Numbered from the stretch's first letter, positions 48,701 to 56,734 are shown. The stretch is 64,000 nt of DNA from Lytechinus variegatus (GCF_018143015.1 NC_054756.1:28413440-28477439); one strand, 5' to 3'. Program-made: numbers and translations. The notes: generated by a model not told the origin, from the sequence alone.

Positions 48701-48927
48701 GAAAAGACAATGCCCCTGCCTCTCCGGATTACTTTGTCTTGGAGAAAAAAGATGAAAATCAACCCAACACCCCGGATTACTTCGTTTTGGAGAAACAAGA
48801 TGAAAATGAACCCAACCCTCATGATTCGATTGCTTTGGGAAATAGACATGAAATCGAAGATGATAGCGATGATGATGAGTATCAAATATATATCATTCCT
48901 GACCAAAATAATATTACCGTCTGTTGA
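29081..48927 (+). CDS. Six-exon single-pass receptor with mucin stalk and tyrosine-motif tail (whole gene)
   Basis: The coding exons are 29081-29195, 35867-36292, 40501-40637, 45988-46288, 47395-47473 and 48177-48927. The junction phases (1, 1, 0, 1, 2) all match, every intron is GT-AG, and the total is 1809 nt: 602 residues plus stop. Order in the protein: signal peptide (about 1-30); Ser/Thr-rich tandem repeats (about 50-165); nine Cys in residues 168-228; Ser/Thr/Pro stalk (about 229-320); transmembrane helix (about 331-350); cytoplasmic tail (351-602). The tail has YNVL, YDRL, YGKL, two YFVL motifs 16 residues apart, and an acidic end with YQIYIIPD. Role inferred: a type I cell-surface receptor or mucin-like adhesion protein signalling through SH2 proteins. 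No named family is recognised. Extra exons in the long introns cannot be excluded. A candidate ATTAAA signal lies at 49319. Confidence 0.8.
29917..30163. repeat. MITE with GTGTTA-rich body, copy 2
   Basis: The ends CACTGTAAAAACTGTGGTGT and ACACCACAGTTTTTGCTATG are mirrored. The body contains more than ten GTGTTA/TAACAC words. Highly similar to 46534-46776 in intron 4 of the same gene. Confidence 0.85.
31709..33137. repeat. Element with GCGTAGCCAGG inverted ends and CTTCGCGCG units
   Basis: GGCGCGTAGCCAGGGGG on the left is mirrored by CCTGGCTACGCGGTTGGGG on the right. Inside, CTTCGCGCG or CGCTGCGCGCGG cores recur near 31925, 32150, 32626, 32820, 33003 and 33065 at irregular 60-500 bp spacing. 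Non-coding. Confidence 0.6.
33152..33485. repeat. Short element with GGCGGCGGAAGC ends and T/C-run units
   Basis: Left GGCGGCGGAAGC and right GCTTCCGCCGCC are inverted. Between them lie about three units of CCCCCCTAAATTTTAGGT followed by long poly(T) and GCTTGTCAA. Poly(T) runs are at 33235-33256 and 33350-33385. A related fragment is at 45640-45780. Confidence 0.65.
33590..35062 (+). repeat. Degenerate tandem array, GCTTCGCGCTCGC core, copy A
   Basis: Units of about 100-180 bp each have a core like GCTCGCGCTTCGCGCTCGCA followed by ATTATT and words such as TTAGAATAT. Cores lie near 33870, 34080, 34255, 34420, 34535, 34625, 34740 and 34860. The right end reads CGAAGGCTGGATCCGCCCCT. From about 33975 it is colinear with 36470-37665. 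Confidence 0.7.
35130..35595. repeat. Degenerate AGACCAAATGG/AATTAGACC tandem tract
   Basis: About 25 repeats of 15-20 bp words such as CATTAGACCAAATGAGAATT. Word content matches the foldback family (23690, 56735, 61290), but the order is scrambled and I see no opposite arm. Confidence 0.65.
35867..36292 (+). CDS. Receptor gene exon 2: tandem-repeat mucin stalk
   Basis: The acceptor is TATCTTTTTACAG and the donor AACG before GTAATC; phase 1 in, phase 1 out. It encodes 142 residues rich in Thr and Ser. After an acidic start with several Tyr (EEYDSSESIYQD), four diverged repeats of about 20 residues follow, pattern TAS-x-x-E/Q-L-M/V-x-E-x-x-x-TSI, at DNA about 35975-36215. The last part has N-glycosylation sequons (NTT, NST, NKT) and the first two Cys (168, 175). 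It is inferred to be a heavily O-glycosylated extracellular stalk. Confidence 0.8.
36391..37670 (+). repeat. Degenerate tandem array, GCTTCGCGCTCGC core, copy B
   Basis: The left end is AGGCGGATCCAGGGTAGGGG. Cores lie near 36885, 37062, 37172, 37287, 37405 and 37520. It shares colinear stretches with copy A: CGCAC-x-x-TCATTGGGCTTATT early, TTTTCATATGATG in the middle, and CCCCTTCAA with AGCAGCCGAT at the end. It is interrupted by a microsatellite. Confidence 0.75.
36655..36790. repeat. GAT/AAT and ACT microsatellite
   Basis: AATAATGATAATAATGATGA units pass into about 70 bp of ACT units (36714-36785), inside the array copy B. Confidence 0.9.
37671..38128. other. No gene; GATA run then AT-rich sequence
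   Basis: GATAGATAGATA with AAATAAATAAAT lies at 37680-37712. The remainder is AT-rich intron sequence, possibly a LINE 3' untranslated remnant. Confidence 0.4.
38129..38297. repeat. MITE with GTCGGA-rich stem
   Basis: GGGGGAGTTTCATGGAAGGA near the left is mirrored by CATATTGATGAAACGCTCCC on the right. CTTGTCGGA / TCCGACAAG and GACAACCTGTCGGATGAAC lie inside. About 170 bp. Confidence 0.65.
38313..39180. repeat. Element with TAGGGGAAGGCGGG ends and GGCTCAACTTGCCCC motifs
   Basis: The left end TAGGGGAAGGCGGGATAAGT is mirrored by ACTTACCCCGCCTTCCCCTA. A 16-bp word GGCTCAACTTGCCCCA or its complement occurs at least seven times (near 38499, 38520, 38545, 38768, 38790, 39138, 39156) in both orientations. 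Confidence 0.8.
39700..40325 (+). repeat. Decayed LINE 3' end
   Basis: The translation around 40018-40140 (YKLRTFRQFK then IRQENCL) resembles the C-terminal region of many non-LTR retrotransposon polyproteins. The frame is broken by stops. It ends in an AATTC-type simple-repeat tail (40303-40326), typical of CR1-like insertions. The assignment rests on weak resemblance. Confidence 0.4.
40501..40637 (+). CDS. Receptor gene exon 3: Cys-rich segment
   Basis: The acceptor is TTTATCTAG and the donor TTAAAG before GTATAT; phase 1 in, phase 0 out. It encodes a Gly/Ser/Arg lead (SGSSGAGGRGG) and then CFSCRPPSRPCKCK with further Cys at 217 and 222. Only this frame is consistent with both neighbours. 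The seven closely spaced Cys suggest a small disulfide-bonded module; no known fold is recognised. Confidence 0.75.
40690..40840. repeat. Diverged palindromic MITE
   Basis: CTTTACGGACGACTGG and CCAGTCGTTCGTAAAG are inverted, and ATGAAACACCC ends the right side. It is related to the better preserved copy at 55210-55385. Confidence 0.5.
40841..41519. other. No feature seen (intron 3)
   Basis: AT-rich to mixed sequence preceding the satellite array. CAACTAGGGTGACCAGACGT near 41137 may be another repeat end. Confidence 0.4.
41520..44077 (+). repeat. 478-bp satellite array with 956-bp higher-order period
   Basis: Five main units begin at CACCGCCCCGAA (about 41518, 42258, 42736, 43214, 43692), with a partial extra copy of about 243 bp inside the first interval. 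Each unit contains GTAATTTGCTTTCACATCGC, an 18-bp inverted pair around GATCGGGGTAAATTTCCCGA, and CGAGGCGGT. The units at 42736 and 43692 share variants (CGCATTATGG, GGGCTAAAAG) that the units between and before lack. This defines a dimer period of 956 bp. Confidence 0.95.
44078..44880 (+). repeat. L2/CR1-like LINE 3' fragment, interrupted and frameshifted
   Basis: Translation in shifting frames gives GVTIDKNLAFQQHV (44150s), LQRTQNTAARLV then LHWLPICQRI (44495-44600), LAPEYLS (44655s) and YGDRTF-x9-WNKLQSYI (44775-44840). All are hallmarks of the C-terminal region of L2/CR1-type polyproteins. A MITE splits it at about 44200-44377, and its upstream part is cut off exactly where the satellite ends. 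Confidence 0.85.
44200..44377. repeat. MITE inside the L2-like LINE
   Basis: ACCGCCCGAGCGTTGTTGG (from 44217) and CCAACAACGCTCGGGCGGT (to 44371) are perfect inverted repeats. The outer part includes GGCCTGGTCAC on the left only. Coding similarity to the LINE resumes beyond it. Confidence 0.8.
44871..45155. repeat. MITE with CACTGTTA ends
   Basis: CACTGTTAAAAAA on the left and TTTTCTAACAGTG on the right bracket about 285 bp of AT-rich, non-coding sequence. It is inserted in or directly after the LINE end. Confidence 0.55.
45156..45984. other. Intron 3 remainder with T-run repeat fragment
   Basis: The fragment at about 45640-45780 repeats CCCCTGACGAGCTTGAA with T runs and GCTTGTCAAA, related to 33152-33485. 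Otherwise there is no feature. The sequence before the 45988 acceptor is a poor polypyrimidine tract. Confidence 0.45.
45988..46288 (+). CDS. Receptor gene exon 4: Ser/Thr/Pro stalk
   Basis: The acceptor is AAAGCAG (45985 is possible if the upstream AG is used, adding one Gln), and the donor TTAC before GTAAGT is strong. Phase 0 in, phase 1 out. It starts KCKTP, adding the last Cys of the Cys-rich region, then about 90 residues dominated by Thr, Ser and Pro (PSTPETTTPSLTSPTS). This is mucin-like. The acceptor lacks a good pyrimidine tract, so the start is the least certain splice site of the gene. Confidence 0.7.
46300..46465. repeat. 84-bp tandem duplication just after the exon 4 donor
   Basis: ATTTGAAGTTGAGACTGACG occurs at about 46331 and 46415. 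AAAAAGCCCATAAACC follows in both copies. The second copy carries AGTAAGTAAA, a donor-like sequence. Confidence 0.75.
46534..46776. repeat. MITE with GTGTTA-rich body, copy 3
   Basis: The ends TACACTGTAAAGACTGCGGT and CAGAGTTTTTGCCGTGTA are mirrored. The body is nearly colinear with copy 2 at 29917-30163. Confidence 0.85.
46777..47394 (+). other. Intron 4 remainder, no other feature
   Basis: AT-rich intron sequence ending in CATTTCACGATTCAG, an acceptable 3' splice site. Confidence 0.5.
47395..47473 (+). CDS. Receptor gene exon 5: transmembrane helix
   Basis: Phase 1 in, phase 2 out; the donor CGAAG before GTAAAC is good. It encodes YIPILLVCVIVITLMVIVF, about 19-20 uncharged residues, followed by LLKR and a stop-transfer KRRK across the junction. 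A single helix with a positive cytoplasmic flank sets the topology: N-terminus outside. Confidence 0.85.
47474..48176 (+). other. Intron 5, no feature seen
   Basis: AT-rich intron with a good TTGATTTACACAG acceptor. Frames on the minus strand here are not supported. Confidence 0.6.
48177..48927 (+). CDS. Receptor gene exon 6: cytoplasmic tail with YxxL motifs
   Basis: It encodes residues 353-602, ending at TGA 48927. Tyrosines: Y396 (YNVL), Y408 and Y411 (DYHTYEL), Y435 (YVRP), Y498 (YDRL), Y517 (YGKL), Y538 and Y554 (both PDYFVLEK), Y588 and Y591 (EYQIYIIP). The PDYFVLEK units are a 16-residue tandem repeat with a third, decayed copy in which Tyr is replaced by Ser (HDSIALGN). YFVL-x12-YFVL fits the outer limit of ITAM spacing. 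SPPLSP is a proline-directed kinase site. In known receptors such motifs recruit SH2 proteins after phosphorylation; here that is inference. Confidence 0.85.
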
Positions 48928-49363
48928 ATCGATACTGCCTTTTCAATTATAGCGAAATCAAAGTCTTAAAATCTTGAAATAGATCAAGGCCTATATTCGA
49001 TTCGTGAGATTGCCAGTGAATGCCTTCGACACAAGGAAGTCTTTTTGTTTTGCATGTATATCAATCACTCTTTTTGTATTTTACATTGGGAGGAAACTCG
49101 AGCAATAATTATAATTAATTACTTTCGCAGACTTTTACAGTTGAAAATGAGCCGCAGTTCCTGTATCGGTTTTTCAAGGAAGTTGTCTAACCGTGGTCAT
49201 CTATACCCACTGTCAAATGTAGAAGTACTTGAAAAAGTGCTGGAATCACGATGGCCAACTTCAGAGACTTAGCGTTATCATTCAATATAAACACCCACCG
49301 AGCAATGAATATGAATGTATTAAATATGATAAATTGTGATATGGAGCCTACATTTAACCAAGT
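48928..49363 (+). other. Probable 3' untranslated region of receptor gene
   Basis: Non-repetitive sequence follows the stop codon. ATTAAA at 49319-49324 is a possible polyadenylation signal, about 390 bp after the stop. A MITE begins just beyond. Confidence 0.4.
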
Positions 49364-49567
49364 TCCCACTGCCATGATTCGCGCCACGATTGAAACCGTG
49401 ACCTAAATCGTGGAGTGATCGTAGTGATCTTGTCACATCGTATCAAATCTTGAAGTCACTCGTGGAAATCATTTGGTTTGAAGAACAAAAACATATTATC
49501 GGGCTCAAAAATTTCGCGATCAGCTACGAAAGGCCAATCTTACCGTATCGCACAGCAGTGGGAACGA
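49364..49567. repeat. MITE with GTTCCCACTGC ends
   Basis: GTTCCCACTGC near 49366 and GCAGTGGGAAC near 49554 are inverted. GCGCCACGATTG and CGTGGAGTGATCG-like words lie inside. About 200 bp. Confidence 0.7.
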
Positions 49568-50288
49568 GGTATTATTAAAACTTCATTGGCTGAAATAATC
49601 ACGTGACCAGTCATTTATTTATATTAGCTCACAGGAAAACGACTGGTATTAATTGCTAATTCTATTGACTGGCCAGGGTGTGACAATGAGGATGGTCTAT
49701 CAGATATACAAAGATTCACCTTACTATCCTATAACAACATATCCTATTCATTATTCTTTTAAGGCATTACAATGATTACACATCGGGGGGGGGGGGGGGG
49801 GGGGGGGAGTCACATCCGGCATGTACCCCCCTTTTGAGAGTCATTATCAAACTTTTAAATGTAGATACATGTACTTCAACGTGGTTGTGGTAGGACCGTG
49901 TGAGGAAGTAGAAAACTACTCATTTATCATGCTTAGGGAGATGAACAACTCGTTAACTCGTAGATTTCACCATCGAAGCTGGAAATTCTCGTTTATTTTG
50001 CAAGGCATGTTCATGTCACCAAGCACCTAAAACAGGCAAAATGGAAGTGTGCTCAAGTCCTACACTAAATGGATATTTTTTACGTGAAAAATGCAAAGGA
50101 TCTGATACAAGGATTCACATTATACGATAGTACTCCTTATACAGTGGATAGCCATTTGTCGATTAAATTAATTCGAATTCAATATATTTATTTTCATTTA
50201 GAACAATTAAAAGTATACATTGATCAAAATAAGAAAATGTTTCAGCCCTTGCTTCGCGCTCGCATCATTTGTTAAAGGGCAATTAATA
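49568..50288. other. No gene; 23-bp poly(G) run
   Basis: G-run at 49785-49807, followed by CACATCCGGCATGTACC like the repeat end at 26085. GCTTCGCGCTCGCATCATTT near 50250 is one isolated core of the GCTTCGCGCTCGC family. Confidence 0.5.
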
Positions 50289-50408
50289 CCTTGGTCATAT
50301 TTGTTCTACGGTGGCCGTACGGCGAGTCGAAAATAGTCGTTTTATTCATTTTTATTTATTCATTTTTCGACTCGCCGTACTGCCGCCGTAGAACAAATGT
50401 GACCAAGG
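50289..50408. repeat. Palindromic 120-bp MITE with TA duplication
   Basis: Near-perfect arms of about 45 bp: CCTTGGTCATATTTGTTCTA on the left and TAGAACAAATGTGACCAAGG on the right, with CGGCGAGTCGAAAA / TTTTCGACTCGCCG near the centre. Flanked by TA on both sides. Confidence 0.85.
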
Positions 50409-50504
50409 TATAAGTCTACCCAAACTCTGTCCCGTTTTGTCCTGTCTTGTCCTCCTCTGCACACTGTCTTTGTTTTCTTTTTCTGTTATTGATATTCTGG
50501 CTTG

Positions 50505-51710
50505 TCTTGTATAATTAATTTTAGATTTAGATTTATTCATTTTCCGTTCACAAAGCACATCAAAATCAAACAATACATAGTCAAATTTAAAGTACAACAT
50601 CAATCGAAATAAGGTATAAACAATGAGAACTAATGCAAACTAAAGTAACTTTGACTATAATAACTATATAAAACAGAACGGAGGGGCTTGCCAAGAAAAG
50701 CGAAGCTTGTATGGGAGGCAAGCCCCCGTAACTTAGTTTCTATACGTATATTACAAAACTATAGTATAAAGGAGAGACGGAAGACAGTTTAAAAGGAGGC
50801 TATACAAAATATCGAAGGTAACAACGAAAGAGTGAACCAAATTAGAATAAATGATACTAGTAATAATACTAAAAAATAATAAAAAATAACAACATGGTTA
50901 CAATAATTGTGATTATGAGGGAGGAACAGAGAGGCAAATGTAGGGAGAGAGAAAGGGTGTGCAGGTACAATTGGAGGTGCAAAGAGGAGCATGGCAGGTG
51001 CGGAAACAGGTCGGCAGGCAAGTTGTAAGCTGGGAGGTAAAAAACAAAAAAACAAAACAAAACAGTTTTGTTATATAGTTTTAGTTATATGGTAGATTGA
51101 CTTGTTTGTGTAAAGTATTGGCAAATAAGCATCTTTTTAAGGTTATGTTTAAAAATTGTGATGCTTGGGGATTCCTTAAAGGCGTTGGGCAAGGAATTCC
51201 AATATACGGGACCAAAAAAGACAAAAGAATTTTTTGCAAGTAAAGTTCGGGTTGGAGGTAGGTGATAAGAGTTTCGTTGTCTTGTAGGATAATCGTGTAC
51301 AGATGAGTTTTTGCAGAACATAATTGAAAAAATTGCGGGGAGATCATCTTTATTTAGTTTGTACACAAATTGGCCGAGTTGGAACAGATATATATCATTA
51401 ACTTTAAGGATTTTGTTTTCAAAAAATAATTTATCTGTGTGACATCTGAAATGTGTATGAAATATTATCCTAAGTGCTTTTTTCTGTAACAGAAGTATCC
51501 TATGTAATTGTGTTTGAATTGCACAACCCCATGCCAAAATACCGTAATTAATGTATGGTAATATTAAGGTGTGATATAGTGTAAGTAGTGTACGAGATGG
51601 AAGAAAAAATTTGAGCTTGTTGATAATTCCAATATTTCTTGAAATTGTTTTGCATATATTATCGATGTGTGGTTCTCATGATAATTTATTATCAATAAGT
51701 ACACCTAAGA
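50505..51710 (-). repeat. Decayed LINE 3' half, minus strand
   Basis: On the minus strand, TKFLGVLIDNKLS then a stop (TGA where Trp is usual) then EPHI lies at about 51715-51655. LLTLYHTLILPYINYGI follows, then an open frame 51537-51085 with LLQKKALRII, ILKVNDIYLFQLGQF and VYWNSLPNAF. These are C-terminal hallmarks of non-LTR retrotransposon polyproteins. The tail of AT-rich repeats (AAATCTAAATCTAAAATT) is near 50520. The nonsense codon shows it is dead. Confidence 0.8.
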
Positions 51711-52283
51711 ATTTTGTTTCAGAAACATTTTCAAGGACAGTGTTTTCAAAAATGGGATTGTCGGGCAAACTACTTATTTTACAAATACTATCTGAATCGT
51801 TGTGAATATTTTTTGTGTTTACCATGGGGATCATTACATGTATATTGTAATGATTGTATTAATTTTTGTATAGTACTTAAACATACGAAGCTTGACCCCA
51901 CAGGCGCATCCCGCCACAAGCATGACTGTGCTTCTAGGGACCTACGCCTTCCTCTGTACACGTAATTTGTATATATTTATATTCTTTATGGAAATTGATT
52001 TCATGTGAATTCTCGTTAACAAAAATGAAGATATTTTGTAAAATGGAGGAAAATAAATGTTTATTTGAAATGAAATTAGTATTTTTCTATTATTCTATTG
52101 AACATTGTTAATTTTTATTTTGTATTTGATAAATTTTAATCTGTTATTTATTTCAGGGGACTCACATAAACAAGTAATGCTTTCCATTGAGTTCCTTTTT
52201 TCATCTCTGTTATTCATAATCTGATTGTTCCTACTTACTTTGTCAATTTGTTTGAAACGAAGAAGAATAAATTCAATCAATCA
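51711..52283. other. Probable second LINE 3' untranslated end
   Basis: GGAGGAAAATAAATGTTTAT then TTGAAATGAAATTAG near 52040-52080, and AATCAATCAATCAACC near 52272, resemble LINE 3' tails on the plus strand. No reliable coding remnant. Confidence 0.35.
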
Positions 52284-53275
52284 ATCAACCCACAAAAAAT
52301 ATCACTGACATTTTCAGCAAAATTGGGCGTAAAAATAAAAAATATACGTGTTAAAGTTTTGCGTATTTTCAAAAAAAAATATGCACATCTCGGTCGGCAC
52401 GCAAATGGGGGTACTTATGACATCACACACTGACATTTCTTGAGTATTTTGTTACGTGAAATGTGAAAATTCTAGGTTTTCCCATATTGTCATCTGAAAC
52501 AGAGTTTTATTCCTCCTGGACATGTAAACTTACAATTGCTTATGATTTAAAGGACAAGTCCACCCCAACAAAAAGTTGATTTGAAAAAAAGAAGGAAAAT
52601 CCAACAAGCAAAGCACTGAAAATTTCATCAAAATCGGATGTAAAATAAGAAAGTGATGACGTTCTAAAGTTTCGCTTAATTTCACAAAACAGTTATATGC
52701 ACATCCTAGTTGGCAGACTGATGACGTCACCCACTCACTATTTCTTTTGTATTTTATTATATGAAATATGAAATATTCAAATTTTCTCATCCATGTCATG
52801 TGAAACAAAGGTTCATTTCTCCCTGAACATGTGGAATTACCATTATCTTAACAGTTTATGGTTAAGTAAAGTTGGTCCTTATTGTCAAAAATTGAAATAT
52901 TGTATTATTCAAAAAATAAAAAACAAAAGAAATAGTGAGTGATGGACATCATCGACTCTCTCATTTGCATATCGCTGAGTTGTGCATTTAACTGTTTTGT
53001 GAAAAATAAGCGAAACTTAAAAATGTAATAACTTTTTTATTTTACATCCGATTTCGATGAAATTTGCAGCGTTATGTTTGTTTGATTTTTCTCTATCGAT
53101 TCAAATCAACAATTTTCTTAGGTGGACTTGACCTTTAATGGTCCTGTTAAGTTTATCTTCATTTTCAAATCTTAAAATAAATGAAATGTTGTTGATTCAA
53201 ACAATGAAAACAAAAGAAATAGTGATTGAAAAACATCATCGACTCTCTCATTTGCATATCACTGACCGAACATTA
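52284..53275. repeat. Older TTAA MITE copy, split by a younger one
   Basis: 52284-52546 and 53139-53275 are two parts of a diverged copy of the 14666-type MITE: AAAATATCACTGACATTTTC on the left, and AAACAAAAGAAATAGTGATT with GACTCTCTCATTTGCATATC on the right. The younger copy 52547-53138 sits between them. Confidence 0.7.
52547..53138. repeat. Younger TTAA-flanked foldback MITE
   Basis: TTAAAGGACAAGTCCACCCC on the left and GGTGGACTTGACCTTTAA on the right, with TTAA at both edges. The arms are mirrored through ATCGGATGTAAAATAAGAAA / TTTATTTTACATCCGATTTC. About 590 bp, same family as 14666-15278. Confidence 0.85.
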
Positions 53276-55021
53276 CTCAAGCTTGATACAGTTGTATCAG
53301 TAATCACGAAAGACAATGCGAATAAAGACACCTTATATCGAATTTAATTTCATTCATTTTATTTCCATCTCCAACATTTACAATTAGTTTGTTAGATGTT
53401 TATATACAAAGATAAGCAAGAAAACATGTTTCCAATCTCAATGTAAAAAAATATTTTGAAAATTATTATGTAAACAGGTTGGACATGGTGGAGGCTGCTA
53501 AAAAGCACTGCCTGTGGAGTGCAGACTCCCGAAAAAAATATATTCGTGTAGAAACATAGTATAGGGGGTAAATCAAAAGGGCATCTTGAGCATAAAACCA
53601 GATAAATGAAAAAAAAATATAGGGGAAACGGAAATAGAAAAAGGAAATGGGGAGAGAGAGATTAAAGGTCTCTAGGATCTTGCCCCTGCATTCACGACAG
53701 ACCTCGCTGAACAACAGGGTAACGAAATGGATGAACAGGTGTATAAGGGTATCCATGTCAGATTAACAAGTATAGATAGTATTGGCCTGTAAGCAACATT
53801 TTAAAATTTGCTGACAGAAAAGGTAGACAAGGGGCCAGACTTGACTAGCTTACAGTATACCCAGTTGTTGTGTGTCCGGACAGGTTGTGTGTACGGACGA
53901 TCAATTTTAGAAAGTCATTTGGAAAAAATTACAAGTGAAGTTTCATCAATTTTTAGTACAAAATGTTAGGAAATATTGTAGAGAACAAAATAGAAGATGA
54001 TTACATCTATTGAATTCATATTTTTAGTGTAATCCAAAGACAAAAAAGTAGGCTTCAAAATTATAAAGTGTCCGGACACCCGACCCCCCATCCTACATGC
54101 TATTTTCTGGTTCCTAATTTCATATTATCCTTACTTTTCTCATTGGCTGTAAACGTGTATTGCATTGGATAATGAATAAATTCATTCACTCACAAGGTAG
54201 TTTCCGTGCAACTCAAAGAACACCTCATTGAAATTAAAATTGTGATCCGATGCAATCAATATAATGACCCTGTTTTAGCAGTGAGACGGTCCTTTTATTG
54301 CAGAATCATGTTTTATCAATGTTTGATCAGCATAATTCCTCACTGTCACTGCATGTAGGGGCTGCTTTCAATAAGGTTGATTGTATCATAACAAGGTAGA
54401 AAGATATTGTGGGGGTTCCGTACAGTGGCGAAAAAAAAGAAGACAAGAACAAGTTCATTCAAGTTAAAGTCTATTTATTCATCAGTTATACAACGGCGTT
54501 CCGTCAAATGTCAAAATAAATCATTATCAGTATAGGAATTTTTAATTTGAAGGCTGGGCGAGCCATAAATCCGGAAACCAAATAGAAGGTAATGTACTGA
54601 ATACGAGGAACAAATATAATACTCTCGGGCCCTGCAAGAAGCAGGCTAACTCCACTGCCGTCGAACCGCTAGCCCACTTTTACGCAGCGCCATGCACCTA
54701 AAATACTATCCAATCACAAAGGTCATTATATCCATAACCAATCTAAGTGCGGTGCTTGTTGGCCCGGACCAAAGATCGCCCAACCTTAAATTACCAATCA
54801 CACAGTCAGTTCCATTTAACCAATCAGAGAACAACTCTACAAGACAGTGTCCAATCAGAGCTCCTACTGGTCATGCTGGTATAAACCAGGGGAGCCGCGC
54901 ACTGTCCAAAAGACAACACGCTCTTTAGCCTTACTCAAGTTAACCAATGAGCGAAAATTAGATCCAACGGGAGAAGAGGCGGGGATTATGGCCTCGGAAA
55001 AATGTCGGAAGCCTCCGGGAT
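53276..55021. other. No gene; AT-rich with possible LINE 3' UTR
   Basis: ATTTAATTTCATTCATTTTATTTCC near 53342 may be the tail of a minus-strand LINE. The rest has no coding evidence. 54690-54960 is somewhat GC-richer with CCAATCA words, unassigned. Confidence 0.35.
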
Positions 55022-55209
55022 GCGCGTTTCCGTTTTACACCCTGGCGAAGGCATTTTCCGGAAAAGTAGCCAAAAAGCGACTAGTGAAGAGTCTACATCT
55101 ACGTTATTTGTATACATTATCAGCTGGGCGCGCGATCCAAAGTCCGCACCGAAGTTATCCGCAGAACATACTTGCAAATAATGCAGCTGAGCTTATACTT
55201 TCCAGGAGG

Positions 55210-55382
55210 ATGTTTCATAAAGCTGTTCGTAAGTTAAGAGCGACTTTAAGAACGACTGGTGAACCTATCTTACGCGCTAAGCTATCATCAATGAACATTG
55301 AATGGTGCATATTTACCACAAGAAAGGTTCACCAGTCGTTCTTAAAGTCGCTCTTAACTTACAAACAGCTTTATGAAACACC
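55210..55382. repeat. Palindromic MITE, well preserved
   Basis: GTTTCATAAAGCTGTTCGTA on the left and CTTACAAACAGCTTTATGAAAC on the right, and AAGAACGACTGGTGAACC / GGTTCACCAGTCGTTCTT within, form arms of about 57 bp. Confidence 0.85.
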
Positions 55383-55429
55383 CATCGGGTTCAATATGAA
55401 TGTTTGCCTTGATCATTTGCCTTGCCGAT

Positions 55430-55927
55430 TTGCTGATGTCTGTCTTTCTCTCTATATGTCTATAATATCTATCTCTCAAATACTATCTCTATCTATCTAT
55501 GTAACTGCAGTATCTATCTATCTAATAATCTTCTCTGTCTCTCTCATTCTTTATCTAACATCTATTTATCTCAAATTCTCCATCTCTCTCTATCTATCCA
55601 GTATCCATCCATCTGTCTGTCTTTCTCTATTTCTCTCTCTCTATTTATCTATTTTTTTAACTAGAGTATCTATCTATCTGTTAATTTTTTAATAATCTTC
55701 TCTGTCTCTTTCATTCTTTATCTATTTAATATCTATCTCTCTCTCTCTCTCTATCTATCTATCCATCTGTCTGTCTTTCTATCTATTTATCTATCTATTT
55801 TTTTTAACTAGAGTATCTATCTATCTGTTAATTTGTTAATATTCTATGTCTCTCTCCCTCTTTATCTATCTCTCATCTATCTATCTCTCAAATCCTCTAT
55901 CTATCCATCTGTCTGTCTTTCTCTATT

Positions 55928-55958
<31 letters not shown>

Positions 55959-56095
55959 GTTAATCTTCTCTGCCTCTCTCATTCTTTATCTTTCTATCTA
56001 TCTGTCTCTCAAATTCTCTATCTCTCTCCTTCTGTAGGATCTGTCTGTCGTTTTTCTCTCTTTCTCTTTGTCCGTCCATATTTCTATCTATAACA

Positions 56096-56137
<42 letters not shown>

Positions 56138-56335
56138 CTTCTCTCTCTCTTTCTCTCTCTCCCCCTCTCCCTCTATATATCGACCTCTCTGTCTCCCCTC
56201 TCTCTATTTATCTATCTATCCATCCATCTCTCCCTCTTTCTCTCTCTTTCTATCTATCTATCCACCTCTCTCTCTGTCTCTCTCTCTCTATTTCTATCTA
56301 TTTATCAGTCTTCTATATCTATCTTTCGGCAGCTT
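55430..56335. repeat. TCTA/TCTC microsatellite region with longer periodicity
   Basis: Degenerate CTAT and CTCT units. A higher repeat is visible: TAACTAGAGTATCTATCTAT appears at about 55659 and 55806, followed each time by CTGTTAATTT and a CTCATTCTTTATCT-like block. Frames rich in Leu, Ser and Tyr here are artefacts. Confidence 0.9.
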
Positions 56336-56734
56336 CTAAGTGTATCAATCCATCAAACTTCAATTTGTCTTTCCATTATAAGTATCTGTTTATTTTGATT
56401 TTGTCTGTCATTCTATTCATTTAGTTAATGATTTATTTTTAGAAAAAAAATCATAAACAACGCGACTGCAAAAGCATGTTCGGATTTCACTCGATCCTGA
56501 CTGCCGCTCTCTCTGTACATGAAGTGCCGATGAACTCTGTGCTCTGATCAGTAACTGTGCAAATTGCATGCGGTGGTGGACTCGCCTGTGTCGCACGCTG
56601 CATGCAACCAGCGACGTGTGTAGACTCTTCACTAGTCGCTTTTTGGCTACTTTTCCGGAAAATGCCTTCGCCAGGGTGTAAAACGGAAACGCGCCTCCGG
56701 GATAAGTTATGTAATTACGAATGCATACTTTCGG

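Larger units (their letters stand above)
55022..56694. repeat. Perfect 76-bp inverted repeat bracketing 1.5 kb
   Basis: 55022-55097 and 56619-56694 are exact reverse complements by eye (for example GCGCGTTTCCGTTTTACACC left, GGTGTAAAACGGAAACGCGC right). CCTCCGGGA lies just outside both. Between them lie a palindromic MITE and the TCTA tract. No target duplication was identified. Confidence 0.85.

Noticed and set aside
55000..55180. THAP-type zinc finger on the minus strand (start MPSPGCKTE)
   Set aside because: Only the first residues resemble that domain. The later Cys, His and AVPTIF-type residues are missing, and the sequence is a 76-bp inverted-repeat arm.
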